Part shown: piece by piece, positions 15,817 to 23,530 of the stretch
How positions within the stretch are numbered: the stretch's first letter is position 1
Layout of the letters: the number at the start of each line of letters is the position of its first letter
Origin: Candidatus Iainarchaeum sp.
GTDB taxonomy: Archaea; Iainarchaeota; Iainarchaeia; Iainarchaeales; UBA10191
Length of the DNA: 34,601 bases
Assembly (NCBI GenBank): GCA_030649735.1
Contig: JAUSFL010000038.1
Span: 1-34,601, forward strand
Direction: 5' to 3'
Position numbers and translations under genes: made by a program
Notes under the pieces: model-generated
Told to the model about the DNA's origin: nothing
Database searches by the model: none
The model's input: the letters and a program-made list of their open reading frames with translations, nothing else

Positions 15817-16260
15817 ATGATTACAGAATTTTATGATGTTGTGTTAGTTGACTTTAGCGGTTTGCTTCCTTTTAAACTGGAAAAAACTGAAATATTGACA
15901 AGACAGGAAGAAGTTTCACAAGAAAACTTGGAACAGTTTCTGGTAGAGTTAGAGCGTGGCTTGAAAGATGAGTTCGTTTATATCGGCTCTGATTTGCTTG
16001 AAACAAAGCTCTTTCACAGAGCAATCTTAAAAACAGGCTTGCTAGAATTATTGATTGGAACGCCAGTAACCTTGCTGGGACATTTTAAAGAAAAAGACCA
16101 CGCCCAAAAGTTTAAGAACACCTTGCAAAAAACGCTTGAAGGAATTGTACCAAAACAAATAGCACCACTGCTTGAAGAATCAATTGAAATAAGGAAAGTA
16201 AAAAAAGAAATCATCACCAAAAAAGGGTTGAGAAAATTAGGGAGTGTTTTAAATGGCTGA
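15817..16260 (+). CDS. Hypothetical protein at the head of the FIST operon
   Basis: A 147-residue acidic-then-basic soluble protein with no signal peptide or membrane span. It begins with strands ITEFYDVVLVDFSGLLPF, has a central helix rich in Leu and Glu, and contains LIGTPVTLLGHFKEKDHAQKFKNTLQKTL, a strand-helix unit reminiscent of small alpha/beta sensor domains; it ends with KKEIITKKGLRKLGSVLNG. I do not recognise the family. It overlaps the FIST gene by eight bases, so the two are cotranslated and probably partners. Alternatively it could be a signalling adaptor or a divergent sensor. No catalytic motif is visible. Confidence 0.75.
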   Translation: MITEFYDVVLVDFSGLLPFKLEKTEILTRQEEVSQENLEQFLVELERGLKDEFVYIGSDLLETKLFHRAILKTGLLELLIGTPVTLLGHFKEKDHAQKFKNTLQKTLEGIVPKQIAPLLEESIEIRKVKKEIITKKGLRKLGSVLNG

Positions 16261-17614
16261 AGGATTAATAAGCAAATGGACTAAACTCCAGAAAGTAAAA
16301 GAAGGAAAAACAGACAGAAAATTGTTGATTGGAACTGGAATATCAACAAAAGACAATGCTTTTGAAGCAGCGAAGGAAGCCGCAGAAAACGCATTGAAAG
16401 AACTAAATGGGAAAAAACCAACAATATCTTATGCTTTCTTCTCTGGAGACTACGACCCTTACAAACTAAGCGAAGGATTGCAAAGCATTTTGAAAGGAAC
16501 AGAATTTGTAGGCGGTCTAGGAGATAGAGTAATCTTTGGCAATCAAGTAATTGAAAAAGGCATTGTTGTTGCAAGCATACAGTCAGACTTTCTGCATGTC
16601 GGCGTAGCTTCTACAGAAAACGTTTCAGCAGACCCTTATGAGATAGCAAAAAAAACAACAAAAGAAGCACTAAGCAAACTAACAGTCGACAATTATGTTG
16701 ATCCATACCTGCAAGCCTTGAGAATGAAAGGCGGAGATATTCGAAGCATAGTGAAAATCCCCCCATACTACATAAATGTTTTCACAAAAGGCTTTCAATT
16801 GCCAAAAATGGGAGAAGAAACAAAAATAATTCTAGGGATATCTGATGTTGTTGGAAGACAAATTCCAATCTGGGGCGGAAGCTTTGAAACCGCATTAGAG
16901 AAAGTTATGACAAAATATGAAATATACTCACTACATTCTGGAAAAGTATTGAAGGATGGATTAATAATAGTCTTCAATAGCAGCAGTTTGCTGTATGGAA
17001 ACTCTATTGCGCACGGTTGCAAAAAGACCGGCGAAATCAGTGTAATCACAAAAACTTCCATGGGCGGATATGTGGTTGACGAGATTTCTGGACAAAAGCC
17101 AGTTGATTGGTATGCAAAAAGACTCAAAATGGACAAAAAGGACTTCTTGGGGAAAGTGATGGTATTGGGTTTAACTCAGCGATGGCCATTAGGAATGCCA
17201 GATAATTTAGGTAGATTTGTAATTAGGGGTGGAGGAGTACCAATAGGGGACAGTTTAGCTTATGTTGCGCCACTGATCGAAGGCGCACCAGTTTATTTGA
17301 TGGATGCCGACCCAAAAAACTTGTTTAGTGCAACAGAAGAAATAATAAAAAACATTCAAGAATACACTGAAGAAACACAAGCACCAGAATTATTGCTAAT
17401 TACCTCTTGCCTTTCAAGAAGAGCAGTTTTACAAAAAGACTTAGAAAAAGATTTGCAAAACATTAGCACGAGCTTTGGCAATGCTCCGCTTGTTGGTTTC
17501 ACTTGCTCTGGCGAGATTGGCTCAAAAGCAGGAGACCTAGCCACATTCCACCATGTATGCAATAATATCTTCGCATTCTATGACAAGCTATTAGCACAAC
17601 AAAAGAAGCCATAA
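16253..17614 (+). CDS. FIST-domain sensor protein (stand-alone)
   Basis: A 453-residue protein. Residues about 25-210 follow the FIST N domain: SYAFFSGDYDPYKLSEGLQSILKGTEFVGGLGDRVIFGNQVIEKGIVVASI. The C-terminal part follows FIST_C, ending in the typical PLVGFTCSGEIGSKAGDLATFHHVCNNIFAF. FIST domains are thought to sense small ligands, usually fused to signalling output domains or present alone in archaea. Here there is no kinase, cyclase or membrane segment, so it would be a soluble stand-alone sensor. It overlaps the upstream unknown gene by eight bases and is followed 16 bases later by the ligase gene. Its position among lipid-type biosynthetic enzymes suggests that it binds their product, which is inference. 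Confidence 0.88.
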   Translation: MAEGLISKWTKLQKVKEGKTDRKLLIGTGISTKDNAFEAAKEAAENALKELNGKKPTISYAFFSGDYDPYKLSEGLQSILKGTEFVGGLGDRVIFGNQVIEKGIVVASIQSDFLHVGVASTENVSADPYEIAKKTTKEALSKLTVDNYVDPYLQALRMKGGDIRSIVKIPPYYINVFTKGFQLPKMGEETKIILGISDVVGRQIPIWGGSFETALEKVMTKYEIYSLHSGKVLKDGLIIVFNSSSLLYGNSIAHGCKKTGEISVITKTSMGGYVVDEISGQKPVDWYAKRLKMDKKDFLGKVMVLGLTQRWPLGMPDNLGRFVIRGGGVPIGDSLAYVAPLIEGAPVYLMDADPKNLFSATEEIIKNIQEYTEETQAPELLLITSCLSRRAVLQKDLEKDLQNISTSFGNAPLVGFTCSGEIGSKAGDLATFHHVCNNIFAFYDKLLAQQKKP

Positions 17615-17630
17615 AACAAAAAGTGATGCT

Positions 17631-18824
17631 ATGGATTTCTCCCAAAAGATGAATGAAGAATTTAAAACGTTCTTAGAAGAAACGCAAAATGAGAAATTCA
17701 AAACCCCATTAGAAATACCAATAAACATTTGGGGAAATCCCGGCTGGGAATTATTAAAGAAAAAACAAATTGAAGAAACAATGTTGCCTTTTATAAAACA
17801 TAATATTACGCGCGCACAAAAAACGATGCCTATCTATACTACCGCATATGCAAGAAGCAATTTTAGCAAAAATGCTTCAATTGAAGACTTTTACTCAATT
17901 CCATTGCTAGTAAAAGATGCAGCAGTTGGGGGAATTAGTTTTAGAGAAAAAATAAACAAAAATCCGTATTGCATGTTGCCAAAAGACATAAAAAAACCAT
18001 GTCAAATATACAAATCAGGGGGCACTAAAGGGGTAGCAACCCCAACATTCATAACTGTTTTAGATCGCGAAATAGAAAGCACTGCTTTTGCAAGGGGCAG
18101 TAGCTATCTTGGAATAGGTGAGGGGGATATAGTATTAAGCACTTACAATCCAACCCATAAAGGGGGAGAAGAAATCAAAGAAGCAATTCTAAAAAATAAA
18201 GCAAGTTTTATCCAACGAAGAACAACAGATTCGGCAGCGGAAACAATAAAAACAATCAAAATGTACCAAGTAAATTCTATAGTAACTTCTCAAGGCCCGC
18301 TAGATAAAGGGGATAAAGAAGCAAAAGGTGGGGGAGTTGACCTGCTTTCCTTGATTGAAGCAGGCAGCGATATACTAGAACAACAAATAGAAAAGATAAT
18401 TCTGGGTGGTTATCTGATAATTGACGAAGTAATCGAGTGGGCTGAAACATCTAAAAAGAACGTTGGTAGTTTGCTTGGGTCTTCAGAAGCAATCCCCCAA
18501 GCAGGCAGCACTTTTTTTTCAGAAGAAGAAAGATTATGCAAGTACAATAACCTGCATTTATTGAATGGCCCGCATTATATGGAAATATTAAAACATGAGA
18601 GCGGTGCGTGGATTCCGGTTAAAAAAGGCGAGACTGGAATATTAGTATATACTACAATTGCAAGAGAAGGCACAATTTATATAAGATATGCCCCAGGGGA
18701 CCAAGCAACATTACTTGCTAATGAATGTACTTGTGATTGCGGAATAAAAAGCCCAATTATTTCAAACATAAAACGAATTGATAATCCAAGCGATATTGCT
18801 TCAACAGGATGTTGTGTGGGGTGA
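17631..18824 (+). CDS. AMP-forming acyl ligase, LuxE / PaaK-like
   Basis: A 397-residue member of the adenylate-forming superfamily. YKSGGTKGVATP (about residues 127-138) is the Ser/Gly-rich ATP phosphate loop. GEGDIVLSTYNPTHKGG and the later RYAPGDQATLL follow the layout of phenylacetate-CoA ligases and LuxE acyl-protein synthetases, and ANECTCDCG...ISNIKRID corresponds to their C-terminal Cys-containing 'C-CG...GR-D' segment. The length fits LuxE better than PaaK, which carries a longer C-terminal domain. It would activate a carboxylic acid as acyl-adenylate. With the LuxC-like reductase two genes on, this gives an acid-to-aldehyde reductase pair. It ends five bases before the next start. 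The acyl substrate is unknown. Confidence 0.85.
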   Translation: MDFSQKMNEEFKTFLEETQNEKFKTPLEIPINIWGNPGWELLKKKQIEETMLPFIKHNITRAQKTMPIYTTAYARSNFSKNASIEDFYSIPLLVKDAAVGGISFREKINKNPYCMLPKDIKKPCQIYKSGGTKGVATPTFITVLDREIESTAFARGSSYLGIGEGDIVLSTYNPTHKGGEEIKEAILKNKASFIQRRTTDSAAETIKTIKMYQVNSIVTSQGPLDKGDKEAKGGGVDLLSLIEAGSDILEQQIEKIILGGYLIIDEVIEWAETSKKNVGSLLGSSEAIPQAGSTFFSEEERLCKYNNLHLLNGPHYMEILKHESGAWIPVKKGETGILVYTTIAREGTIYIRYAPGDQATLLANECTCDCGIKSPIISNIKRIDNPSDIASTGCCVG

Positions 18825-18828
18825 ATCA

Positions 18829-19740
18829 ATGGCTATTTTTGAATTGAAAAGATTTTGGAACTGGTTTATTTTATTGCGCCCTTATTCACTAGTTGACTTG
18901 TTTTTAGTTTTCGTTGCCGCCAGAACAATAGCACTAAAGAACATCTCAATTGGCTTAGATGACATTTACCTTTTTTTGCCGATTCTTTTTATCTGGTGCT
19001 ATATTACTTGGTTGCTTGAAGCAGAACATAAACACAAGTTTAGGGAAAATGTGCCATATTGGATTTCAACTGTTGCAATTTTAATTAGTGCAATTATTGG
19101 AGCAATAGTCAATTTTGAATCATTACTTTTTGTTTTAGTGGTAATAATATCAACAAACCTTTACATCAAAAAAGGCTCAATTCATTTTTTAGGCCGATAC
19201 TCATTTCTTTTTAGAGGGCTAATGGAAGTCGGAACATTTTTCTTCGCATTATCACTTTTTGAGAAAATTAGTGCTTTCTCACTAGAACACATATTATTTG
19301 GATTAGTGATTTTAATAATTTATTCAGTAAGAAACTTAATTGGAGACATCAGAGACACGCAATTTGACAAAATAACTTTCTCCGCAACATATGGAAACAC
19401 AAAAAGTTATTTATTAAGCATTTTCTTGTTTTTAATTGGTGCCTTGGTATTAGTAAGCATTTCAAGCATTGTTGTTATTTTCCCAATAATTCTCTTCGCG
19501 GTTACTTTAATACTCTACGATAATGGCTATGAACTGCATCGCGCAACCCTGTTACTAACGAGCATTGTTCTCCTAAATTACACTCTTTTTATTGTTGATA
19601 AAACACCCATAGTTTTGCTTAATGTTCTTTTTGTTGCGATAATGGCAAATTTCATATTTTACAATTATGTTCCAAGAGAATCAAATCCGATAGAAAAAGT
19701 GAAATCACGCTTTTCTTTCATTTTAACAAGAAAGAAATAA
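18829..19740 (+). CDS. UbiA-like prenyltransferase, divergent
   Basis: A 303-residue membrane protein with eight or nine hydrophobic helices. I chose the ATG at 18829 because GGGGTGA ends four bases upstream. The second Asp motif of the UbiA superfamily is clear in RNLIGDIRDTQFDKITFSATYG (D-x3-D then an ATYG loop). The first motif, normally N-x3-D-x3-D, is represented only by WLLEAEHKHKFRE and lacks the aspartates, so diphosphate binding may be altered or lost. UbiA enzymes join prenyl chains to aromatic or lipid acceptors within the membrane. It lies between the ligase and reductase genes with near-zero spacing, so all three probably act on one lipophilic product. Confidence 0.75.
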   Translation: MAIFELKRFWNWFILLRPYSLVDLFLVFVAARTIALKNISIGLDDIYLFLPILFIWCYITWLLEAEHKHKFRENVPYWISTVAILISAIIGAIVNFESLLFVLVVIISTNLYIKKGSIHFLGRYSFLFRGLMEVGTFFFALSLFEKISAFSLEHILFGLVILIIYSVRNLIGDIRDTQFDKITFSATYGNTKSYLLSIFLFLIGALVLVSISSIVVIFPIILFAVTLILYDNGYELHRATLLLTSIVLLNYTLFIVDKTPIVLLNVLFVAIMANFIFYNYVPRESNPIEKVKSRFSFILTRKK

Positions 19741-19762
19741 ATTCGCGATCCTGGTGAGTAAT

Positions 19763-21205
19763 TTGAATGATCTAAATTTTTCCAATTTGGTTAGCGGAAA
19801 AGAAGTAATTCTAAGTGGAAAAAGGTTTGAAGTTGCTAGCCCATTTTATCCCGAGTTTGTAACAAAAGTTCCCGATTCTAACCTTTTTGACCTAAAAACC
19901 TGTGTTTCAAAAGCAAAATCTTCTGCAATAGAAATTTCAAAACTAAGTTTTGGAGACCGCGCAGAAATCCTTAGAAAAACCGCAAAAAACATCAGATTTG
20001 ATTCCGAAGACCTAGAATATGTCGTGAAGATGACTGGAATGCCAATAACATTCGTAGAAAAACAATTACAAGACATAAAAAACCTGCTTTTAGCTTTGCC
20101 AGAACTAATCGAAAACACGCTTGGAAACAGGCATGGAAGAATAGCTGGCAAAGTACTAGACAATCATGACCTTTTCAAGATATTGTACCCAATCGATGGA
20201 ATAGTTTATTCTGTGACTCCTGCAAATGATCCGCGAATCGTTTCCTTCATTAGCGCATGGTTAGTTTGTTTGGGAATTCCGGGGATAATAAAACCGGCAA
20301 AAACAGACTTTTTGATTGCACAAAAAGTAATCAAAAAAATAATTGAAAACGGATATCCTGCATCGGGATTAAATATTCTTGGATGGAATACTAGTGGAGA
20401 AAATGCTACAAAAATAAATTTTTCTTTGGTTGACGCAGCAAAAGCGGTCTGGGTATTCGGTGACGACACAACAGTTGACAATCTGTTAAGATTTGAAGAC
20501 ATTAACGGCCACAGAGTTGACCATTTTTCTGACAAAATTGTTTTAAGACATTCAACAGGCAGGGCAGCCGCAGTCTGTGATGAAAATATTGAATCCAAAA
20601 AAATAGTCAATATCATTACTGAATCTTGCCTCGAATGGCCAATTGGATGTAATTCACTAAAAGCAATCTTTGATGCAAGCAAACAAAGCAATGAATTAAC
20701 AGCAATGTTAAATGAAAGATTTTCAAGACTAGAAAAAGAAACAGGAAACCCATTTAAACACAAAACAAAAGTTGGTTTTGTTGACAAACAAACATTAACA
20801 AATGTTTCAAAAAGAATTAAAGAACTTGAAAGCCTTAGATTATTAAAGAAACTACAAGGAAAACAAATAAGTGAATTACAATCAACCCCATTTTTGTTAG
20901 CGACTGAGGATAAACACTCTGAATTCTTAGCAAAAGAATTTTCAATTTATGTTCTTGCATTAAAAAAATGCGCCTCTTTCGAAGAAGCTGTTTCCGAAGC
21001 AAACGAAAGCGCTGGTTCAAACAAAAGGTTGGCGATAAGTGTTTTTTCAGAGGATGGGGAGAAAGTATTGAAAACAAATTTACACGCACATCACATAAAA
21101 CGCATGAGGCATTCAACAGAGCTCGATATTTTGTTCCATGAAGGAAACGACTACTTACACAGACTTACAATCCCACAGATACATAGAGAGAAAACAAAAA
21201 GTTAA
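19763..21205 (+). CDS. Acyl-CoA reductase / LuxC-like aldehyde dehydrogenase superfamily protein
   Basis: About 480 residues. GGTGA at 19753-19757 points to the TTG at 19763 as start; the in-frame GTG at 19754 lies inside that site. Numbering below is from the GTG. VTPANDPR (about 154-161) is the nucleotide-binding segment of aldehyde dehydrogenases, and GIIKPAKTDFL (177-187) holds the conserved Lys. The catalytic thiol is likely Cys299 in WPIGCNSLKAIF, where LuxC has its acyl-accepting Cys; Cys292 is the alternative. The long insertions and C-terminus are closer to LuxC than to ordinary aldehyde dehydrogenases. It would reduce an acyl thioester or acyl-enzyme made by the LuxE-like ligase to an aldehyde with NAD(P)H. 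Confidence 0.82.
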   Translation: MNDLNFSNLVSGKEVILSGKRFEVASPFYPEFVTKVPDSNLFDLKTCVSKAKSSAIEISKLSFGDRAEILRKTAKNIRFDSEDLEYVVKMTGMPITFVEKQLQDIKNLLLALPELIENTLGNRHGRIAGKVLDNHDLFKILYPIDGIVYSVTPANDPRIVSFISAWLVCLGIPGIIKPAKTDFLIAQKVIKKIIENGYPASGLNILGWNTSGENATKINFSLVDAAKAVWVFGDDTTVDNLLRFEDINGHRVDHFSDKIVLRHSTGRAAAVCDENIESKKIVNIITESCLEWPIGCNSLKAIFDASKQSNELTAMLNERFSRLEKETGNPFKHKTKVGFVDKQTLTNVSKRIKELESLRLLKKLQGKQISELQSTPFLLATEDKHSEFLAKEFSIYVLALKKCASFEEAVSEANESAGSNKRLAISVFSEDGEKVLKTNLHAHHIKRMRHSTELDILFHEGNDYLHRLTIPQIHREKTKS

Positions 21206-21206
21206 A

Positions 21207-21218
21207 CTTTTATTATAG
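21207..21218 (+). promoter_or_regulatory. TATA-like box before the V4R gene
   Basis: CTTTTATTATAG lies 30-41 bases before the ATG at 21248, so the V4R gene may have its own transcript besides reading through from the reductase gene; AGGGAAG provides a Shine-Dalgarno. Confidence 0.4.
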
Positions 21219-21247
21219 TTACAAGCTATTGTGTATAGGGAAGAATT

Positions 21248-21721
21248 ATGCATAAGAAAGCAGAAGATTTGATGTTTGCAGAGCTCTTAAGATTCAGCGA
21301 AGATGGAAAGATTAGCCTGTTCGCTGAAACTGCTTTTTTATTACCTTCAGAATACATCCTTCACTTAGAAGAAAAAAGCACCCCCGAGGAATTATACTTA
21401 GCAGCAAAGAAGATTCCAGAACCAATAATAACTACTCTGAAAGAGAAAGGAATGAAAGATATAGAATTATTAGATTTTTTATTAGAATTATTAGAAGTGT
21501 TAGGAATTGGAAATATCCAAGTCAAAAAGTTTGATCGAAATAAAAAAGAGTATCAACTAACGATAAATAATTCTTCAACAAATAAAATCAAGTGTCATAG
21601 AACTAGAGGATATCTCGCTGCTGCGTTTTCCCAAGCATTAGGACAAGAACTAAAATGCATTGAATCACAATGCATTTCAGAAGGCGCAAATAACTGTGAG
21701 TTCATTATTGCCCAGGAATAA
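21248..21721 (+). CDS. V4R (4-vinyl reductase-type) small-molecule-binding protein
   Basis: A 157-residue single-domain protein. The C-terminal half shows the V4R pattern: RGYLAAAFSQALGQELKCIESQCISEGANNCEFII, with Cys137, Cys142 and Cys150 forming the CxxxxC-x7-C metal-binding signature that ends the fold. V4R domains bind hydrophobic small molecules or serve as sensor domains in regulators and in BchJ-type proteins. There is no output domain here, so it probably acts through a partner. It lies 42 bases after the reductase gene, and its stop overlaps the end of the convergent KaiC-like gene by 17 bases. A sensor next to a FIST protein and lipid enzymes is notable. Confidence 0.82.
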   Translation: MHKKAEDLMFAELLRFSEDGKISLFAETAFLLPSEYILHLEEKSTPEELYLAAKKIPEPIITTLKEKGMKDIELLDFLLELLEVLGIGNIQVKKFDRNKKEYQLTINNSSTNKIKCHRTRGYLAAAFSQALGQELKCIESQCISEGANNCEFIIAQE

Positions 21722-22505
21722 TTCCAGAAATTTTTTCCCCTTCAAACACAGTCTCTGTTTTGACGACAACCCCGCTAGGAGTCATGTCAAATAATAAACT
21801 AGCTATAGAATGTGCAGTATTGCGCATTTTTCTAACCCTTACGCTTCTAACACTTTCTCTTGCAAGATCCCTCAATGCAACAATAATCACACCATCACAA
21901 ATAAATTCTGAGACTGCATCAGCACTTAAGCCTTTTTCTCCCTCAAGTAATTCCGAAGTCAGCATTACAGTTGCATTATCAATATCTCTTAACGCGCCAA
22001 TCAAGTGATAAAGTATTGTTTTTGCAATCATTCGTTCTGTCCTTGGGAATGGATTCACAGTTTCAGCAACTTGCACTACTGAAAAGGCAATATCATCCTT
22101 CAGGTCTGTAACCAACATAGTATCTGTCAAGGTTGTTAGAGAGTCAATTACAATGCGTTTTGGCTGAAAATCTTCAGCCTCCACTTTAATGTTTTTCAAA
22201 AAAGAGTCGCCTTTGAGAATGTTAAGGTAACGAATGCGAATCAAGCCAGCCTTTTCCAAATCCTCAAGCTTCCAGCCAAAAGTACTAGCAGCCTTACGCA
22301 ATTCCTGAACAGACTGTTCTGTAGAAATATAAAGTCCCTTTTCCCCAAACAATAAAGCGCCATTAATCAAAAACTGCAGTGAAAAAGTGGTTTTTCCAGT
22401 TCCGGCACCGCCAGACAACAAAACCAAGTTTCCTTTAGGAATGCCGCCATTCAAAGCCTTATCAAGCCCTTGAATGCCAAACTTTACTCTCTCAATCTCA
22501 GCCAT
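21705..22505 (-). CDS. KaiC-like RecA-fold ATPase (single domain)
   Basis: A 266-residue protein from the ATG at 22505. FGIQGLDKALNGGIPKGNLVLL is the KaiC/RadA-type lead-in, Walker A is GGAGTGKTT (32-40), the catalytic Glu lies in ISTEQS (about 63), and Walker B is RIVIDSLTTL with Asp121. VRKMRNTAHS near the C-terminus is the conserved KaiC arginine/lysine finger segment. Archaea carry many stand-alone KaiC homologs linked to signalling (for example FlaH/ArlH-like or circadian-like roles). There is no phosphorylation-cycle second domain. Its end overlaps the V4R gene tail to tail, so transcription of each may affect the other. The role is probably regulatory; the partner is unknown. Confidence 0.93.
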   Translation of the reverse strand: MAEIERVKFGIQGLDKALNGGIPKGNLVLLSGGAGTGKTTFSLQFLINGALLFGEKGLYISTEQSVQELRKAASTFGWKLEDLEKAGLIRIRYLNILKGDSFLKNIKVEAEDFQPKRIVIDSLTTLTDTMLVTDLKDDIAFSVVQVAETVNPFPRTERMIAKTILYHLIGALRDIDNATVMLTSELLEGEKGLSADAVSEFICDGVIIVALRDLARESVRSVRVRKMRNTAHSIASLLFDMTPSGVVVKTETVFEGEKISGIIPGQ

Positions 22506-22600
22506 AAAAAACAACCATCTCTCTAACCAAAAAGCTTTTGGAATTTAAAAAACTTGCCAGCAAAAGCACCAAAAAAAGGGTTTTTTGGGCAAACTAAAGA

Positions 22601-22612
22601 GTTAGGCACTAC
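22601..22612 (+). repeat. Polar motif GTTAGGCACTAC, copy 5
   Basis: An exact copy in the divergent gap between the KaiC-like gene and winged-helix regulator B, seven bases upstream of a TATA-like AAGTTTTTATTC (about 22620-22631) for the regulator. Confidence 0.75.
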
Positions 22613-22662
22613 ATAATTCAAGTTTTTATTCAGATGCCTAAAGAACTACTATTGGAAGAACA

Positions 22663-23520
22663 ATGATTAACGACATTTCAACAATAAATTTCAACATGGA
22701 ACTGTCCACAACAAAGCAAAAGACCATTGACTTGCTCAGCACAGAATGGCCTTTAAGCGCCAAGAAGATTCATGAAAGACTGCAAAAACTATACGCTTTA
22801 GAAATCTCCTACCAGGGAGTCCACAAAACACTTCAAGAAATGATTGAAGAAAAAATCATCAAAAAGAACGGCAACAATTACTTATTAAGCATTGAATGGA
22901 TTCAAAACACAAGAAAAATGCTTGAAAACGTTGAAAGAACCTATCTGCAAAACACAAAAATCACAATACCCAAGGACATCCAAAGCAGCATAGTGCTAGA
23001 ATTCGACAGTTTCACAGAAATGTGCGTTTCAACAGCCGAACTTTTACTTTCGAGACAGCTTGCCAAAGGAACAAACGACAAAACCTTCATCTGCACCCTA
23101 GAATACGGTTGGTGGACAATCAAATTCAGGTTTGAGCACATGAAACTGCTTTATGACATGTGTAGAGTGAATTTGAACCCAAAGAATATAATCAGGACAA
23201 AAACGCCATTTGGCGAATGGATCCGATCACAATATGTAGCGACTGGGGGAGTAAGCGCACCAATAGGAACCAAAGTAGACTTGAACGAAGACGTTTTCAT
23301 TCAAGGAGATTTCATAATAGAAGTGACTTTCACAGAAGAAGCAAAAAAAATAATAGAACACTATTATAACAAATGGAAAGGCTTGAATGATTCGCTGCTA
23401 GAATTTGGCATTAAAGACGAGCCGAAAATCCACGCAACAATGCGCATTACAAAAAACCCGGAAATGGCAAATTACTTGAAAAGACAATTAAACAAGGTTT
23501 TTGAGAAAACAGAGAATTAG
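22663..23520 (+). CDS. Winged-helix regulator (paralog B)
   Basis: A 285-residue protein; GGAAG lies eight bases before the ATG. The N-terminal winged helix spans about residues 17-75: TIDLLSTEWPLSAKKIHERL, then EISYQGVHKTLQEMIEEKIIKKNG and LLSIEWI. The rest (about 90-285) is an alpha/beta domain with aromatic-rich strands (EYGWWTIKFRF) and ends in MRITKNPEMANYLKRQL. The same two-part architecture occurs in the convergent gene that follows and in the gene at 14850. The C-terminal part probably binds a ligand or forms a dimer; I do not recognise it. The TAG stop is part of a copy of the polar 12-mer. Targets are unknown, perhaps its own promoter and the KaiC-like gene. Confidence 0.85.
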   Translation: MINDISTINFNMELSTTKQKTIDLLSTEWPLSAKKIHERLQKLYALEISYQGVHKTLQEMIEEKIIKKNGNNYLLSIEWIQNTRKMLENVERTYLQNTKITIPKDIQSSIVLEFDSFTEMCVSTAELLLSRQLAKGTNDKTFICTLEYGWWTIKFRFEHMKLLYDMCRVNLNPKNIIRTKTPFGEWIRSQYVATGGVSAPIGTKVDLNEDVFIQGDFIIEVTFTEEAKKIIEHYYNKWKGLNDSLLEFGIKDEPKIHATMRITKNPEMANYLKRQLNKVFEKTEN

Positions 23521-23527
23521 GCACTAC
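23516..23527 (+). repeat. Polar motif, copy 6 (ATTAGGCACTAC) overlapping a stop codon
   Basis: The TAG of regulator B forms bases 3-5 of the motif, and the convergent regulator C ends three bases past it. The motif thus fills almost the entire ten-base gap. It has A as first base, as in copy 3. Confidence 0.72.
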
Positions 23528-23530
23528 AAA

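Noticed and set aside
20206..20787. Minus-strand frame of 193 codons opposite the LuxC-like gene
   Set aside because: No promoter or ribosome site; the plus frame carries the aldehyde-dehydrogenase signatures.
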